From a virus: 64,000 nt of DNA. The notes beneath the pieces are model-generated. The model ran no database searches. It saw only the letters and a program-made list of their open reading frames with translations, and was not told the origin of the DNA. The stretch covers positions 1-64,000 of IMG/VR virus record IMGVR_UViG_3300046559_001153. The stretch is one strand, 5' to 3'. Made by a program: the position numbers and the translations under genes. Below are positions 9,249 through 17,731 of the stretch, piece by piece; position 1 is the stretch's first letter; each line of letters starts with the position of its first letter.

Positions 9249-10133
9249 ATGACACGATTTATCGTCACGCTGTTAGTCTTGGCCAGTTGCAATGTGGCAG
9301 TGGCCAAAATCACGTTAAAGGAACTGGTCACCGGGTCCGAACCCGCGGCTGTTCAAACATCGATTTTTACTCCCAAAAAGAAGACTGCTGTTCCTGACAA
9401 CGTTCGCGTACGAATGCGAGCCTTCCTGGCAGCTGAAGCTTCTATCGTGTCTCTAAAGGCGTCGGCACCCGGGCCCAATCCGGCGCCTGCCCCCGACAAG
9501 AAAGGCGTTTGCACTTACTGTGACGGGAGTGGCAAATCAGGAGACGGCTTGAACGTCTGTGCCCATTGCGGTGGTTCGGGTAAAGAACCCAAGAGCATGA
9601 CGATGGAAGAAATGCTTGAGCAATTGGACATGAGGCTGGATACGAAATTGAGTGTAATGGCCAGCCAGCTACAATCCCAATTCAGGGGCCAGCTCGACGC
9701 GTTGAAGCCCAAGGAACTTCCCAAGCCGAAAGAACAGCCGAAGCCCAAAGTAGTGGCCATGCCCCACTACCCGGTTAGGGGCGGGTGGTGGACAGGGTGT
9801 CCCGACTGGCAGCATCTGACGCGCGGCGAGCATAATGGCAAATTTGACCAGACATGGTTGAGAAGCCTGTCGAACGCCGAGGTCCAATCGCTGCACAGTG
9901 ACGACCACGAAGGGCATGTGAAATGGGAATATGCGGTTCGTCCGCAGCCCGTTCAATCTGCACCTCCGGCGGCTGCTCCGCCCGCCCCGAAAGCCAAGCC
10001 GGCCGTCAAATTTTATTTTGCCCCGCAGCGTCGCGGTAACTGCCCTGGCGGTTTTTGCCCGGCGTCAATTCAGACGGTCGAGGTGACGGAAGAGCGTGGC
10101 TATGTTATCGTGGAGTCGTACGCTTCAAACTGA
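9249..10133 (+). CDS. Secreted protein with DnaJ-like CxxCxGxG pair
   Basis: 294 residues from ATG 9249, chosen because a GGAGG site lies 8 nt upstream and the result begins with a clear signal peptide (MTRFIVTLLVLASCNVAVA). Residues ~85-115 hold two zinc-finger-like motifs, CTYCDGSG and CAHCGGSG, as in the DnaJ Cys-rich domain. A helical segment (MEEMLEQLDMRL), a Pro/Lys linker and a Trp/His-rich domain (GGWWTGC, HLTRGEHNGKF, LHSDDHEGHVKW) follow, ending in a Pro/Ala linker and a Cys-containing tail. Probably exported; function unknown. The architecture reminds me of planctomycete secreted proteins (recollection, not checked). Confidence 0.65.
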   Translation: MTRFIVTLLVLASCNVAVAKITLKELVTGSEPAAVQTSIFTPKKKTAVPDNVRVRMRAFLAAEASIVSLKASAPGPNPAPAPDKKGVCTYCDGSGKSGDGLNVCAHCGGSGKEPKSMTMEEMLEQLDMRLDTKLSVMASQLQSQFRGQLDALKPKELPKPKEQPKPKVVAMPHYPVRGGWWTGCPDWQHLTRGEHNGKFDQTWLRSLSNAEVQSLHSDDHEGHVKWEYAVRPQPVQSAPPAAAPPAPKAKPAVKFYFAPQRRGNCPGGFCPASIQTVEVTEERGYVIVESYASN

Positions 10134-10141
10134 GGTGACCA

Positions 10142-10270
10142 ATGAGCATGTTGGTGAGCGTGAAAATTTGCTGGTATTTGGCCAACGGACTGGTGGCCTT
10201 TCTGTATTGGGCCGGATTTGAAGTTGGTCCGCCCGAAGATCCCGAACCGCCTAACGAGGAGTTATCGTGA
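10142..10270 (+). CDS. Small single-pass membrane peptide
   Basis: A 42-codon gene (MSMLVSVKICWYLANGL...). It has a good GAGGTG site just upstream, one hydrophobic segment (residues ~4-26), and an acidic Pro/Glu tail (GPPEDPEPPNEE). Its TGA overlaps the GTG of the next gene (GTGA), the coupling style seen throughout this genome, which is the main reason to accept so short a gene. Confidence 0.6.
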   Translation: MSMLVSVKICWYLANGLVAFLYWAGFEVGPPEDPEPPNEELS

Positions 10271-10503
10271 GCAACGAGACAGCACCGGGTGACGAGCCGA
10301 CCCTGATTGGCAAACGGCCAGACGAAATGGGCGGTCTGTTCAGTGTGATCCCCCAGCTTGAAGCACTGGTCGCGGAGGGCCAGAAGATTGTCGCAGCCAT
10401 CGACCCGGCCAAGATTCGCGATCTTTTTGACGCAATCAAGGTCGACGGCGACACAGTCACCCTCGATGTGAAACTGATTCTTCGAAAGACAGTGACCCCG
10501 TAG
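10267..10503 (+). CDS. Hypothetical small protein
   Basis: 78 residues from GTG 10267, coupled to the membrane peptide upstream. Acidic N-terminus, a central helix (IPQLEALVAEGQKIVAAI), then a short beta-type end (GDTVTLDVKLILRK). No recognised family and no membrane segment. Probably part of the small envelope/tail gene group here. Confidence 0.55.
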   Translation: MSNETAPGDEPTLIGKRPDEMGGLFSVIPQLEALVAEGQKIVAAIDPAKIRDLFDAIKVDGDTVTLDVKLILRKTVTP

Positions 10504-10513
10504 GAGCCATCGC

Positions 10514-10945
10514 GTGGCGACAGTTCAAGAGCTCAGCCAGACAATGTGTGCCTCGCCTGATTACCAGGCGAAGGTCAAACAATTGGAAGCCCCGTTTGTC
10601 ACTCTGGCAAGCGGCCAGACGGTCTCGCACGCTGACGTGGCGGCTGCTACAGCCGAGGCATTCGTCAGATTGCGAAAGCAGCCCGAATACGCCAGAGTGC
10701 TCGGGGCCCCGCGGCACAAGCAGAAGCGCAGAATCAAAGCTTTACAGGCTGCGGTCAAGCAGGATGTGGCTCAGAAGTTCGGTGTCGAGCTGCCGTCGGG
10801 TTTCACGATCGCCCTGCTCGGCGTGGCTGCAATTATCGGATTCGCTTTTGGCCCGGTAGTTCTGTTTACCGTAGCGATCGAAGCGGCTTTTGGCTGGTTG
10901 ATTGAAAAAGAATTGACTGACAATTTTGACGCCGTCACAGGGTAA
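10514..10945 (+). CDS. Membrane-associated protein, C-terminal hydrophobic pair
   Basis: 143 residues from GTG 10514 with a GGAG site upstream. The first 90 residues are helical and basic (RHKQKRRIKALQAAVKQDV). Residues ~95-130 are strongly hydrophobic (FTIALLGVAAIIGFAFG, VVLFTVAIEAAFGWLI) and could form one or two membrane spans. A soluble helical domain with a hydrophobic hairpin could be a tail-tip, lysis or pore protein; nothing more specific is visible. Confidence 0.55.
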   Translation: MATVQELSQTMCASPDYQAKVKQLEAPFVTLASGQTVSHADVAAATAEAFVRLRKQPEYARVLGAPRHKQKRRIKALQAAVKQDVAQKFGVELPSGFTIALLGVAAIIGFAFGPVVLFTVAIEAAFGWLIEKELTDNFDAVTG

Positions 10946-10947
10946 AG

Positions 10948-12492
10948 ATGCTCGAGTTGCCAGTCTACCCGGCCTCGGACCTCGATCGACCGCAACAACT
11001 AATTGCGGCGATCGGTTCATTTTGGGGCAATGTCTATGACGGCCGAGATTTCGTCGTCGATCTCTTGCAGGGCCGAGCCGCCGTCGTACGCCAAGCCTTC
11101 GCCGATCTGCAGGAAACGGCCAGCAGTCTGAGTCGGCACACGATCCCTGTGTTCCACAAAAAGGACTGGCAGCGGCTCACAATTGTCGCCTCGCAGGTGA
11201 ACAACTCGGTTATTAACCCATTGCTGTACGACGCAGGCGCCGCGTATGACAGCGGACTACAGTACAACGGGGCCCTATCCCGGTCCGACTTCGCATTCGC
11301 CTGTCCATCGCCCCTGAGAAACTGCCACACGATTTTCGACGCCCCCTCGACAGCGACTGTGTCATTGTCGTTGAATATCGACTTCATCCTGGACACGGTT
11401 AACGGCGTCGTCGCCTTCCGCAACAATCCATTCACCGACCCCAGGTTCTCGCCTCAGACCGTATTTGACGGGGCGTCATCAGACCAGACGTTGGACCTGT
11501 GGCTGTTCTCGGGAGATTACGAGACAAACCAGCTCTACCTGCAGTATGGCTCTGTGCTGGGTGTCCAGCTTCCATCCAGCGACGCGTACAAGCAATTGCT
11601 GAATGCCGTGTTCGACGCGATGGTGCAAGGCACAGCCATGCAGCAGATCCAGAGTTTCATGTCGGCCATTACAGGGATCCCTCTGGCGGCAGGGACCGAG
11701 GTTGTGCAGCTCGTGACGCAGGACGCGTCAGGGCGGCTGGTGATTACCGACCAAAACGTCTACCGGTTCGGATTCAGCGCTACGCCACTGGTGACCGTGG
11801 GGCAGACCGTAACCCAAGGACAAGCCCTGACGGACGGTCTGCAGATCTACGAATTGAACCAGGGGAAAATTCCCGCGGGTTTACAGTCGCTGGCTGTAGG
11901 CTCCGGTGTCCTGGCCGAGGGCTATTACCAGGATCTGGTCTTCCAAAACATGACCGTCCCGACAGTAGTGACCACTGACGCCAACGGCTTCACTGAGCTC
12001 CAGTTCCAGATCGGTGGATTCCCCGGGGATGTTACCGCGTTCTGGGATTCTGTGCATGCAGCCGGGCTGGCGGCCGGGCAGACGCTGGCCGATTTACTGG
12101 ATACCCGTCCAGTCAAAGACGGTCAGCCCACGGCCATCGCCCTGCCAACCACGATCAACCCGTTGCAGTTTTTGATCTCGAATGTGCTGAGAAGCAACGC
12201 ATTCGTCGTCATGTTCACCCCGTCGAGCGGGAACAGCAACGCAATCGGGTTCGATAACCTGCGGTTGCTGCATAAGATCCTGCCCCCACAAACGATTATG
12301 TTCGTGGTAATCAAGCTGGCCATGGCAGAAGGGCCCTTATTGCCCACCCAAGCGGCTACCGCATCGGCCCCAGGTATCGTAGAATCACTGGGCAAGTTCC
12401 TCATACCGCCGATTTTGCAGGATACAATCAATCCGACAGTTTTCATCACCGAACGTGCCTTGCCTCGATCCCTGGCTGGGCGGTGCCAGTAA
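10948..12492 (+). CDS. Virion structural protein (tail/baseplate)
   Basis: 514 residues, unrecognised family. The N-terminal ~80 residues look helical (WGNVYDGRDFVVDLLQGRAA), followed by a long beta-rich body. Around residues 270-310, VTVGQTVTQGQALTDGLQIY resembles the hinge of lipoyl-type hybrid folds used in baseplate hubs, but the match is loose. The C-terminus ends AGRCQ. It lies between the membrane genes and the adhesin block with tight spacing, which supports a tail/baseplate role. Confidence 0.6.
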   Translation: MLELPVYPASDLDRPQQLIAAIGSFWGNVYDGRDFVVDLLQGRAAVVRQAFADLQETASSLSRHTIPVFHKKDWQRLTIVASQVNNSVINPLLYDAGAAYDSGLQYNGALSRSDFAFACPSPLRNCHTIFDAPSTATVSLSLNIDFILDTVNGVVAFRNNPFTDPRFSPQTVFDGASSDQTLDLWLFSGDYETNQLYLQYGSVLGVQLPSSDAYKQLLNAVFDAMVQGTAMQQIQSFMSAITGIPLAAGTEVVQLVTQDASGRLVITDQNVYRFGFSATPLVTVGQTVTQGQALTDGLQIYELNQGKIPAGLQSLAVGSGVLAEGYYQDLVFQNMTVPTVVTTDANGFTELQFQIGGFPGDVTAFWDSVHAAGLAAGQTLADLLDTRPVKDGQPTAIALPTTINPLQFLISNVLRSNAFVVMFTPSSGNSNAIGFDNLRLLHKILPPQTIMFVVIKLAMAEGPLLPTQAATASAPGIVESLGKFLIPPILQDTINPTVFITERALPRSLAGRCQ

Positions 12493-12496
12493 CCCG

Positions 12497-12514
12497 AACC
12501 TTATTAAAAAGTTA
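12497..12514. repeat. A/T dyad element, copy 2
   Basis: AACCTTATTAAAAAGTTA, between a stop codon (12490-12492) and the ATG at 12519. It is 17/18 identical to the reverse complement of the copy upstream of the small membrane protein at 27.8 kb. Confidence 0.75.
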
Positions 12515-12518
12515 AGCC

Positions 12519-13100
12519 ATGTTCACACCAGGTATTCGCGGCCGCGGGCGTCTTGGACTGGTTTTGCCCGGCGAGGAATTTAAGTCGGTAAGCCCGTGGC
12601 AACACAACGATGTGCTCTACGACTGGGCGACAATCGTTGGAAACAGGCTGGTCACAAATACGCCGGACTACAAAATCTCGTTCATGTACATCGAGTTCGA
12701 GAACGTTGCCAGCCCGTCTAATCCGGTTTCGCTGCCAATCGTTTATCGCGGCGGCGGACAGGCGTACTATCGCAGCCTGTCAAGCAGCCCCAACAACGAC
12801 TACCTGCGGGTTCCCATTATCTCAGGTGTGCTGACGTCGACTGACATCGACAATTTCCCCGGTGGCAACCTGTTGACGTTCTTTGCCCAGACTCAAGGCC
12901 TTACCGGCGTGAACGGTAAGCCGTTCTCCAACGCGGCAAACTCCAAGGTCTACGGGGGCGCCTTGATTGCAGCGCCTGACCCGGATGACGCGACTCAAGA
13001 CTTGATCTTCGCCCGATTGTACTACGCAGCTGTCGATCAGATCATCAAACCAGCCACGTCGGCACAAGTCGGAATGCAGTGGGAAGAGAATCTCGGATAG
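12519..13100 (+). CDS. Virion structural protein
   Basis: 193 residues beginning directly after an A/T dyad element. The N-terminus is Gly/Arg-rich (MFTPGIRGRGRLGLVLPG). The rest is beta-rich with many aromatic residues (YKISFMYIEFENV, YRGGGQAYYRSL), as in tail-fibre connector or baseplate upper domains. No catalytic motif is visible. The gene is followed closely by the 606-residue tail protein and probably cotranscribed with the fibre block. Confidence 0.6.
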   Translation: MFTPGIRGRGRLGLVLPGEEFKSVSPWQHNDVLYDWATIVGNRLVTNTPDYKISFMYIEFENVASPSNPVSLPIVYRGGGQAYYRSLSSSPNNDYLRVPIISGVLTSTDIDNFPGGNLLTFFAQTQGLTGVNGKPFSNAANSKVYGGALIAAPDPDDATQDLIFARLYYAAVDQIIKPATSAQVGMQWEENLG

Positions 13101-13115
13101 TCCAATAGGCCAAGG

Positions 13116-14936
13116 ATGGCGCAAATGGGTAGTTTCAACCCGCTGATCGATATTATCAAGTCCGGCGAGCCTGTCTCAGCTGGAGTGACCAACCGGCCGA
13201 TTACCGAGCTGGAAGGGCAGATTCTCTACCTGAAGAGTCTGATCGACGCAGCCGGGGCCGGACAAGCCCTCTACGCGATGGGGGTTACAATTGAGCCGGC
13301 TGTCCAGGTGGGCATGCCCGTCTTCTATAATTCGATCACCCAGCAGTTTGAACGGGCTCTGGCGGCCATAGCAACGGATCCCGTCACCGGCGTCCTGACG
13401 ATGGCCGCATCGGCTCAGGTGTGGGGAATTGTTTCAGCCAAGGTGTCGGCCAACCAGGCCAACCTGCTTCTCGCCGGCATGATCCCTCTCGATCTGACAG
13501 CCGCACTGAATGGAGCGGCGTTGACAGCCGGCATCTATCACCTGTCGGGACAGTTCAGCGGTGTTCTGTTGAGCCAAAAGCCGCCGGTATCTGTACCTAT
13601 CCTTCGCGCAGACGGCCAGGGCAATATCCTTTTCACCCCTACGTACCGTGATTTGCTCGAGTCACACGTGCACTACCGGGTCGAATTGGCGGCTCTGCCG
13701 GCCGGAGGGACAGTCCCGCCGCTTCCCGGTCATGTCCACGTCATCACTGACCCCGACCCGATTCTACCGGGATGGCTGCCAGCCAATGATGCCACTTTCC
13801 TGGGCAACGCCCCGCTGGGCGCCGAGTTCGGATACAACATCAACGCCGACCCCGTTCTGAAGAACCTGTGGCCGCCGATTCCTGTCAGCTCGGCTTATCT
13901 CGAGTGGGACAAAGGCGAGCATCCACAGTTCGGATTCCAGGGGGTTCCGCTTGGCCCGCTCGGTAAGGCGATCGTCGACCGCAATGGGATCTGGTGGATG
14001 ACCAATTGTTATGGCGATGCGCCGTGGCCCAAGAACTGGTCAACTGCCCGTGAGTCGCACCAGTCGGATGCGTCACTGGGGCCTGACGATCTCAACGAAT
14101 GCCCAAGGGATCTGCACATGCGGATCGCCTTGTTCTTCAATCGACAGGTTTTTGAGAATGACGTCACTACCGTGACCAGTCTTCGATCGGCCGACAGCCG
14201 AATTGTCGTCCGATGTCTCAGTACGGCCGATCCGACCGCCACGACAGGCGACTTGTCTCTAAGCCTGAATCTGCAGTTGATCGCGTCCGGCACGACAGAT
14301 ACTGGCTGGATCGTTTTCAAGAATTTCAACAATGGAACTTTCAGCGGGGGCCCTGTCACAGAAGGTTTGCAGCCGCTTTCGTCCAACGTGTCGATGACCG
14401 GCACGGCCGTGCGGTTAGACAGCCTCGGCAATCCCATCTACCAGGGCATTGTTGGAATCGCCGTCTCTCCGTTCGCGTCGCAGGAACTGGATGTCGATCA
14501 GGTGTTCCTCTACGGGGCCACAGTCGAGAATTTCGGCAACGTGATCTATCTCGGGATGGCGACAGGCAAGCTGTCCTCATACCGCGGCAAGATTTATGTG
14601 CCCGAGCAAATCGGCTATGTCACTCCAAAGATGCGAATTCGCCTGTGGGTTCTAGGTCGAAGCTCTGGCACATTGCCCGCGTTGGCGTTGACCTACATGC
14701 GATTACCGATGCCGCCTAGCGGCCTGATCACGCCTGTCGCCCTGCCTACCAGCGACACACCCGTTGCTATTACCACAGCGGCACCTGTAGCAGCCAGCCA
14801 GTACGTCGAGGCAGTCAGCGCACCGTTCGATGTCAGCCCAGGAGATACGATCTACTTTACGGTGACCCGAGCCATCGACGGTTACGCCGGGCAGGTGGGT
14901 GTGATTCGCCAGGTGGGCGTTCTCTCCGGGAGTTGA
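13116..14936 (+). CDS. Tail fibre or baseplate protein
   Basis: 606 residues, unrecognised family. The first ~170 residues are alpha/beta (ITELEGQILYLKSLIDAAG) with a possible trimerising character, then a beta-rich segment with His pairs (ESHVHYRVEL, GHVHVITDPD). The C-terminal half reads like jelly-roll or carbohydrate-binding beta domains (Ser/Thr/Gly-rich strands, 'DTIYFTVTRA'). Position directly before the paralogous 'NxxRxYPL' proteins makes a distal tail or adhesin role likely. Confidence 0.6.
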   Translation: MAQMGSFNPLIDIIKSGEPVSAGVTNRPITELEGQILYLKSLIDAAGAGQALYAMGVTIEPAVQVGMPVFYNSITQQFERALAAIATDPVTGVLTMAASAQVWGIVSAKVSANQANLLLAGMIPLDLTAALNGAALTAGIYHLSGQFSGVLLSQKPPVSVPILRADGQGNILFTPTYRDLLESHVHYRVELAALPAGGTVPPLPGHVHVITDPDPILPGWLPANDATFLGNAPLGAEFGYNINADPVLKNLWPPIPVSSAYLEWDKGEHPQFGFQGVPLGPLGKAIVDRNGIWWMTNCYGDAPWPKNWSTARESHQSDASLGPDDLNECPRDLHMRIALFFNRQVFENDVTTVTSLRSADSRIVVRCLSTADPTATTGDLSLSLNLQLIASGTTDTGWIVFKNFNNGTFSGGPVTEGLQPLSSNVSMTGTAVRLDSLGNPIYQGIVGIAVSPFASQELDVDQVFLYGATVENFGNVIYLGMATGKLSSYRGKIYVPEQIGYVTPKMRIRLWVLGRSSGTLPALALTYMRLPMPPSGLITPVALPTSDTPVAITTAAPVAASQYVEAVSAPFDVSPGDTIYFTVTRAIDGYAGQVGVIRQVGVLSGS

Positions 14937-14939
14937 TCG

Positions 14940-15881
14940 ATGCCCATTGGAATAGTTAATCTCGAATTTCTGAATCACAACGCCGAGCGTCGGTATCCGT
15001 TGGCGTATGACGCAAGTGCTCAGGATGTGACGGGCACCTTCACGATCCCCGACGACTTCATGGTCGAACTGCGTCTGGCTGTAGACGCCAGCTGGGCTAT
15101 TTCGCCAGCCAACTTCTTCATCTCGCAGATTGGCGCATTCGCGACTGGCTATTCGATCGTTATCTCGTACATGTCCGGAACTACGGCAATCCCGATTGCG
15201 TCTGCCCTGGTCGCCGCTCCGACCTTCGCCAGGGGTCAGGTTTACCAACTGATCGGGAACAGCCAATTCCCGAATACGGCCGGCCAAATTGCCATCTGGA
15301 GCCTCGATTCGATAAACCTGCAGCCGCCCGGTCTGTGGACGTTTAATGCGACTGGGGCCAAGATCGACACCGACTGTGTCGTGCCCAGCCTGTCCGGCGT
15401 GACAAGCCTGGCTACGGTAAATGGATCCACAGTCAGTGCCGCCTACTCGGGGATTATCGAACTGGTAGCCGGGACAAACATTACCCTGGTTCCAACTGTG
15501 GTTGGTGGGATCACTACGATCCAAATCAACGCAATTGACGGGGCTGGTTTGAATTCGGAATGCGGCTGTGCCGGAGCCCCGGCTGTACCTATCACTCGTA
15601 TTAACGGGGTGCCGCCGACAGCTGCCGGCGACTTCACTCTTTTAGGTGACGACTGCTTACAAATCACAGCAATCGGGCACGGGTTACAATTGACGGACAG
15701 CTGCTCGCAACCGTGCTGTGGATGCCAGGAGCTGGCTGCCATTACGCAGGACCTCGAGCAGTTTGGCGCCGAGGCGACCACGTTGCAGACGTTCGTCAAT
15801 GCGTTGAGCGTATCTGTAAACCAAATGAACATGGTTGTCCTGGGTAGTCGTCTTTCAGATAACAGTTGCCAAGTTTGTTGA
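14940..15881 (+). CDS. Adhesin-type virion protein, NxxRxYPL family member 1
   Basis: 313 residues. The N-terminal module has LNHNAERRYPLAYDA then a beta-rich segment ending in 'AGTTAI'-type strands. Residues ~170-215 (GIIELVAGTNITL, IQINAIDGAGLN), the Cys-rich CGCAG, the turn RINGVPPTAAGDF and the final CCGCQ segment recur in the next gene. These shared blocks define a family of consecutive paralogues with a common N-terminal anchor and variable ends, a usual design for receptor-binding proteins (inference). The C-terminus is helical with a final Cys. Confidence 0.65.
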   Translation: MPIGIVNLEFLNHNAERRYPLAYDASAQDVTGTFTIPDDFMVELRLAVDASWAISPANFFISQIGAFATGYSIVISYMSGTTAIPIASALVAAPTFARGQVYQLIGNSQFPNTAGQIAIWSLDSINLQPPGLWTFNATGAKIDTDCVVPSLSGVTSLATVNGSTVSAAYSGIIELVAGTNITLVPTVVGGITTIQINAIDGAGLNSECGCAGAPAVPITRINGVPPTAAGDFTLLGDDCLQITAIGHGLQLTDSCSQPCCGCQELAAITQDLEQFGAEATTLQTFVNALSVSVNQMNMVVLGSRLSDNSCQVC

Positions 15882-15887
15882 GATGAA

Positions 15888-17675
15888 ATGGCCGTCGACT
15901 ATCCTGTTAATCCCGTCGCCATGGATCAGGCTCCACTTGGTGGCACGAACTTTCCGTTCGTGGACACCTCGACGGGTCTGGAATTCCTCATTGCCGATCT
16001 CAACCTGACTTACTCTGACGACGCGTCTGTCTTCGCTTTACCGTTCCGACTCGACTGGCTGCACGGCTTCGGCTCGATGCCCCACTCGGCACCGAGTTTC
16101 GCGCCGACGCCTACCCACGCTCAGGATGTCTTAATCCGTGACGCCAACGAGCAGGTAGTATTCAGCTCTGCTACTGGCAGCTTCAACGTGACAGTCTGGA
16201 ATTCCAGCCTGACTGTTCTGACCTGGAAAACAGCGATGGGGGTTTTGTCGCTCGTCTGGGTTACACAATGGCCCAGCGGACCGACGGCCCCGAACTATTT
16301 CACGAATATCGCCTTCACAAACGTCAAACTTGATTTGCGTACCTGCCAGCGTCTGCCGCCGCATGTTACGGGCATCAAAATCGGCAGCACGGTCTACACA
16401 GGCCAGATTCAGCTGGCGGCCGGGTATAACATCAATCTCGAAAAGGTTGAACAAACGGGCTTTGATAGCGGTATCCAGAATGTGACGGCCCTGCAGATTG
16501 ATGCCGTTCCAGGCGCGGGCCTGGGTCAATTTTCAGACTGCACAGAGGCCAATGTCGTACTACGCAGGGTTAATGGCCAGAGCCCTGACAGCAATGGGAA
16601 TCTGCAGTTGGATCTCGCCGGCTGTTATCGATTGCAACTGGCCGGAGCCATAACGTCGACCAGCCCGCGTGTGTTCAAAACGACACTCGGAACGTTGCAA
16701 TTCAGCAACGACTGCGCCCCATGCTGCGATTGCCAGGACTACGTCAACACCTATCGAGGCCTGACGAACGTTTGGAACCAGTTCTACCAGATAGACGTGG
16801 ACGCTCACCAGGCAAGAGACCAGTTGCAGGCAAACATCGCGAGATGGGATTCACAAAAATCCTGTCGTGAGGCAACAGCGGTTCGTTTGTTAATGGTCCC
16901 GTTCTGTCCATGCCTGATCGGTGTGGTCGGATCGTACTGCAATATGACTGGGACCTGCCTGACAAATGTGACAATGACGTTCAACTTTTCCGGGCTGACC
17001 GAGCTGTCGCCGGACGTGATCTGTGGCCAGACTGTGATCAATAACGATCAGCAGTACGCATTGGCCGGGTCGTGGCCTCAGTATACGGCTTACTTCGACA
17101 ACGTCAGCGCTGGACAACGAGTTTCGGTTCAATTTGCGGTGGAGGCAAAAAACTGTCAGTCGTCTGAGCCGTTGACTGGAACACTCGGTGTTGCGTTCGG
17201 GGCGTCGTCAGCCACACCGCCGCCATCCGCCAGTCAGTCGATCTTGATGCTGGCGCCGGATGGAATCACCGGAGATTGTTGCGATCCCGGCGCAACTTTA
17301 GGGACGTCGTCTACGTCCTCCACGACGTCTAGTACTACTACGACTACCACCACTACCACGACCACAACTACCACCACTACCACGACCACAACTACCACCA
17401 CTACTACGACCACGACCACCACTACTACGACCACGACTACCACCACTACTACGACCACGACCACCACTACTACCACGACTACCACCACTACTACGACCAC
17501 CACTGGCACGTCCGGTACCGGATCGCACGTATGCCAGGCCGTCTGCTCGTGGATGTGGATGGGCGATACATGGTCCTTGCAATCTGGTTGTGAGGTCGGT
17601 TGCGGATGCGCGCCACCTGGAGCTTGTCCGGGCTGCTTTGTCGGCCAATTAGCCGGGTCGGACTGCCACAATTAA
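15888..17675 (+). CDS. Cys-rich adhesin with 57-Thr stalk, NxxRxYPL-family relative
   Basis: 595 residues. It shares blocks with the previous gene (GQIQLAAGYNINL, LQIDAVPGAGLG, RRVNGQSPDSNG, CAPCCDCQDY). Residues 483-539 are 57 uninterrupted threonines, encoded by all four ACN codons in an imperfect 18-24 nt tandem repeat. After this stalk comes a Cys-rich tip (CQAVCSWMW, CEVGCGCAPPGACPGC). Such a run would be an extended, mucin-like, O-glycosylatable rod holding the tip away from the virion (inference). A dual glycosyltransferase gene lies 7 kb downstream in the same block. Confidence 0.7.
   Translation: MAVDYPVNPVAMDQAPLGGTNFPFVDTSTGLEFLIADLNLTYSDDASVFALPFRLDWLHGFGSMPHSAPSFAPTPTHAQDVLIRDANEQVVFSSATGSFNVTVWNSSLTVLTWKTAMGVLSLVWVTQWPSGPTAPNYFTNIAFTNVKLDLRTCQRLPPHVTGIKIGSTVYTGQIQLAAGYNINLEKVEQTGFDSGIQNVTALQIDAVPGAGLGQFSDCTEANVVLRRVNGQSPDSNGNLQLDLAGCYRLQLAGAITSTSPRVFKTTLGTLQFSNDCAPCCDCQDYVNTYRGLTNVWNQFYQIDVDAHQARDQLQANIARWDSQKSCREATAVRLLMVPFCPCLIGVVGSYCNMTGTCLTNVTMTFNFSGLTELSPDVICGQTVINNDQQYALAGSWPQYTAYFDNVSAGQRVSVQFAVEAKNCQSSEPLTGTLGVAFGASSATPPPSASQSILMLAPDGITGDCCDPGATLGTSSTSSTTSSTTTTTTTTTTTTTTTTTTTTTTTTTTTTTTTTTTTTTTTTTTTTTTTTTTTTTTTTTGTSGTGSHVCQAVCSWMWMGDTWSLQSGCEVGCGCAPPGACPGCFVGQLAGSDCHN
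17334..17504 (+). repeat. Threonine-codon tandem repeat
   Basis: 171 nt made only of ACT, ACC, ACG and ACA codons, arranged as imperfect 18-24 nt units (core ACTACCACCACTACYACGAC). Prone to length variation by slippage. The antisense frame reads as poly-valine and is an artefact. Confidence 0.95.
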
Positions 17676-17731
17676 ACAACCAGCCGAATTGCCAATGACA
17701 ATCTGCGACACGGCCTATACGCTAGTCAGCT

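Noticed and set aside
14703-15524. 273-codon minus-strand frame
   Set aside because: Antisense to two adhesin genes that share clear homology; no supporting start or domain.
17234-17671. Minus-strand frame with poly-valine
   Set aside because: Reverse of the threonine-codon tract.
17690-17725. Sigma-70-like promoter before the gene at 17732
   Set aside because: Possible ATGACA and TATACG boxes are spaced 15 nt apart; too weak to call.
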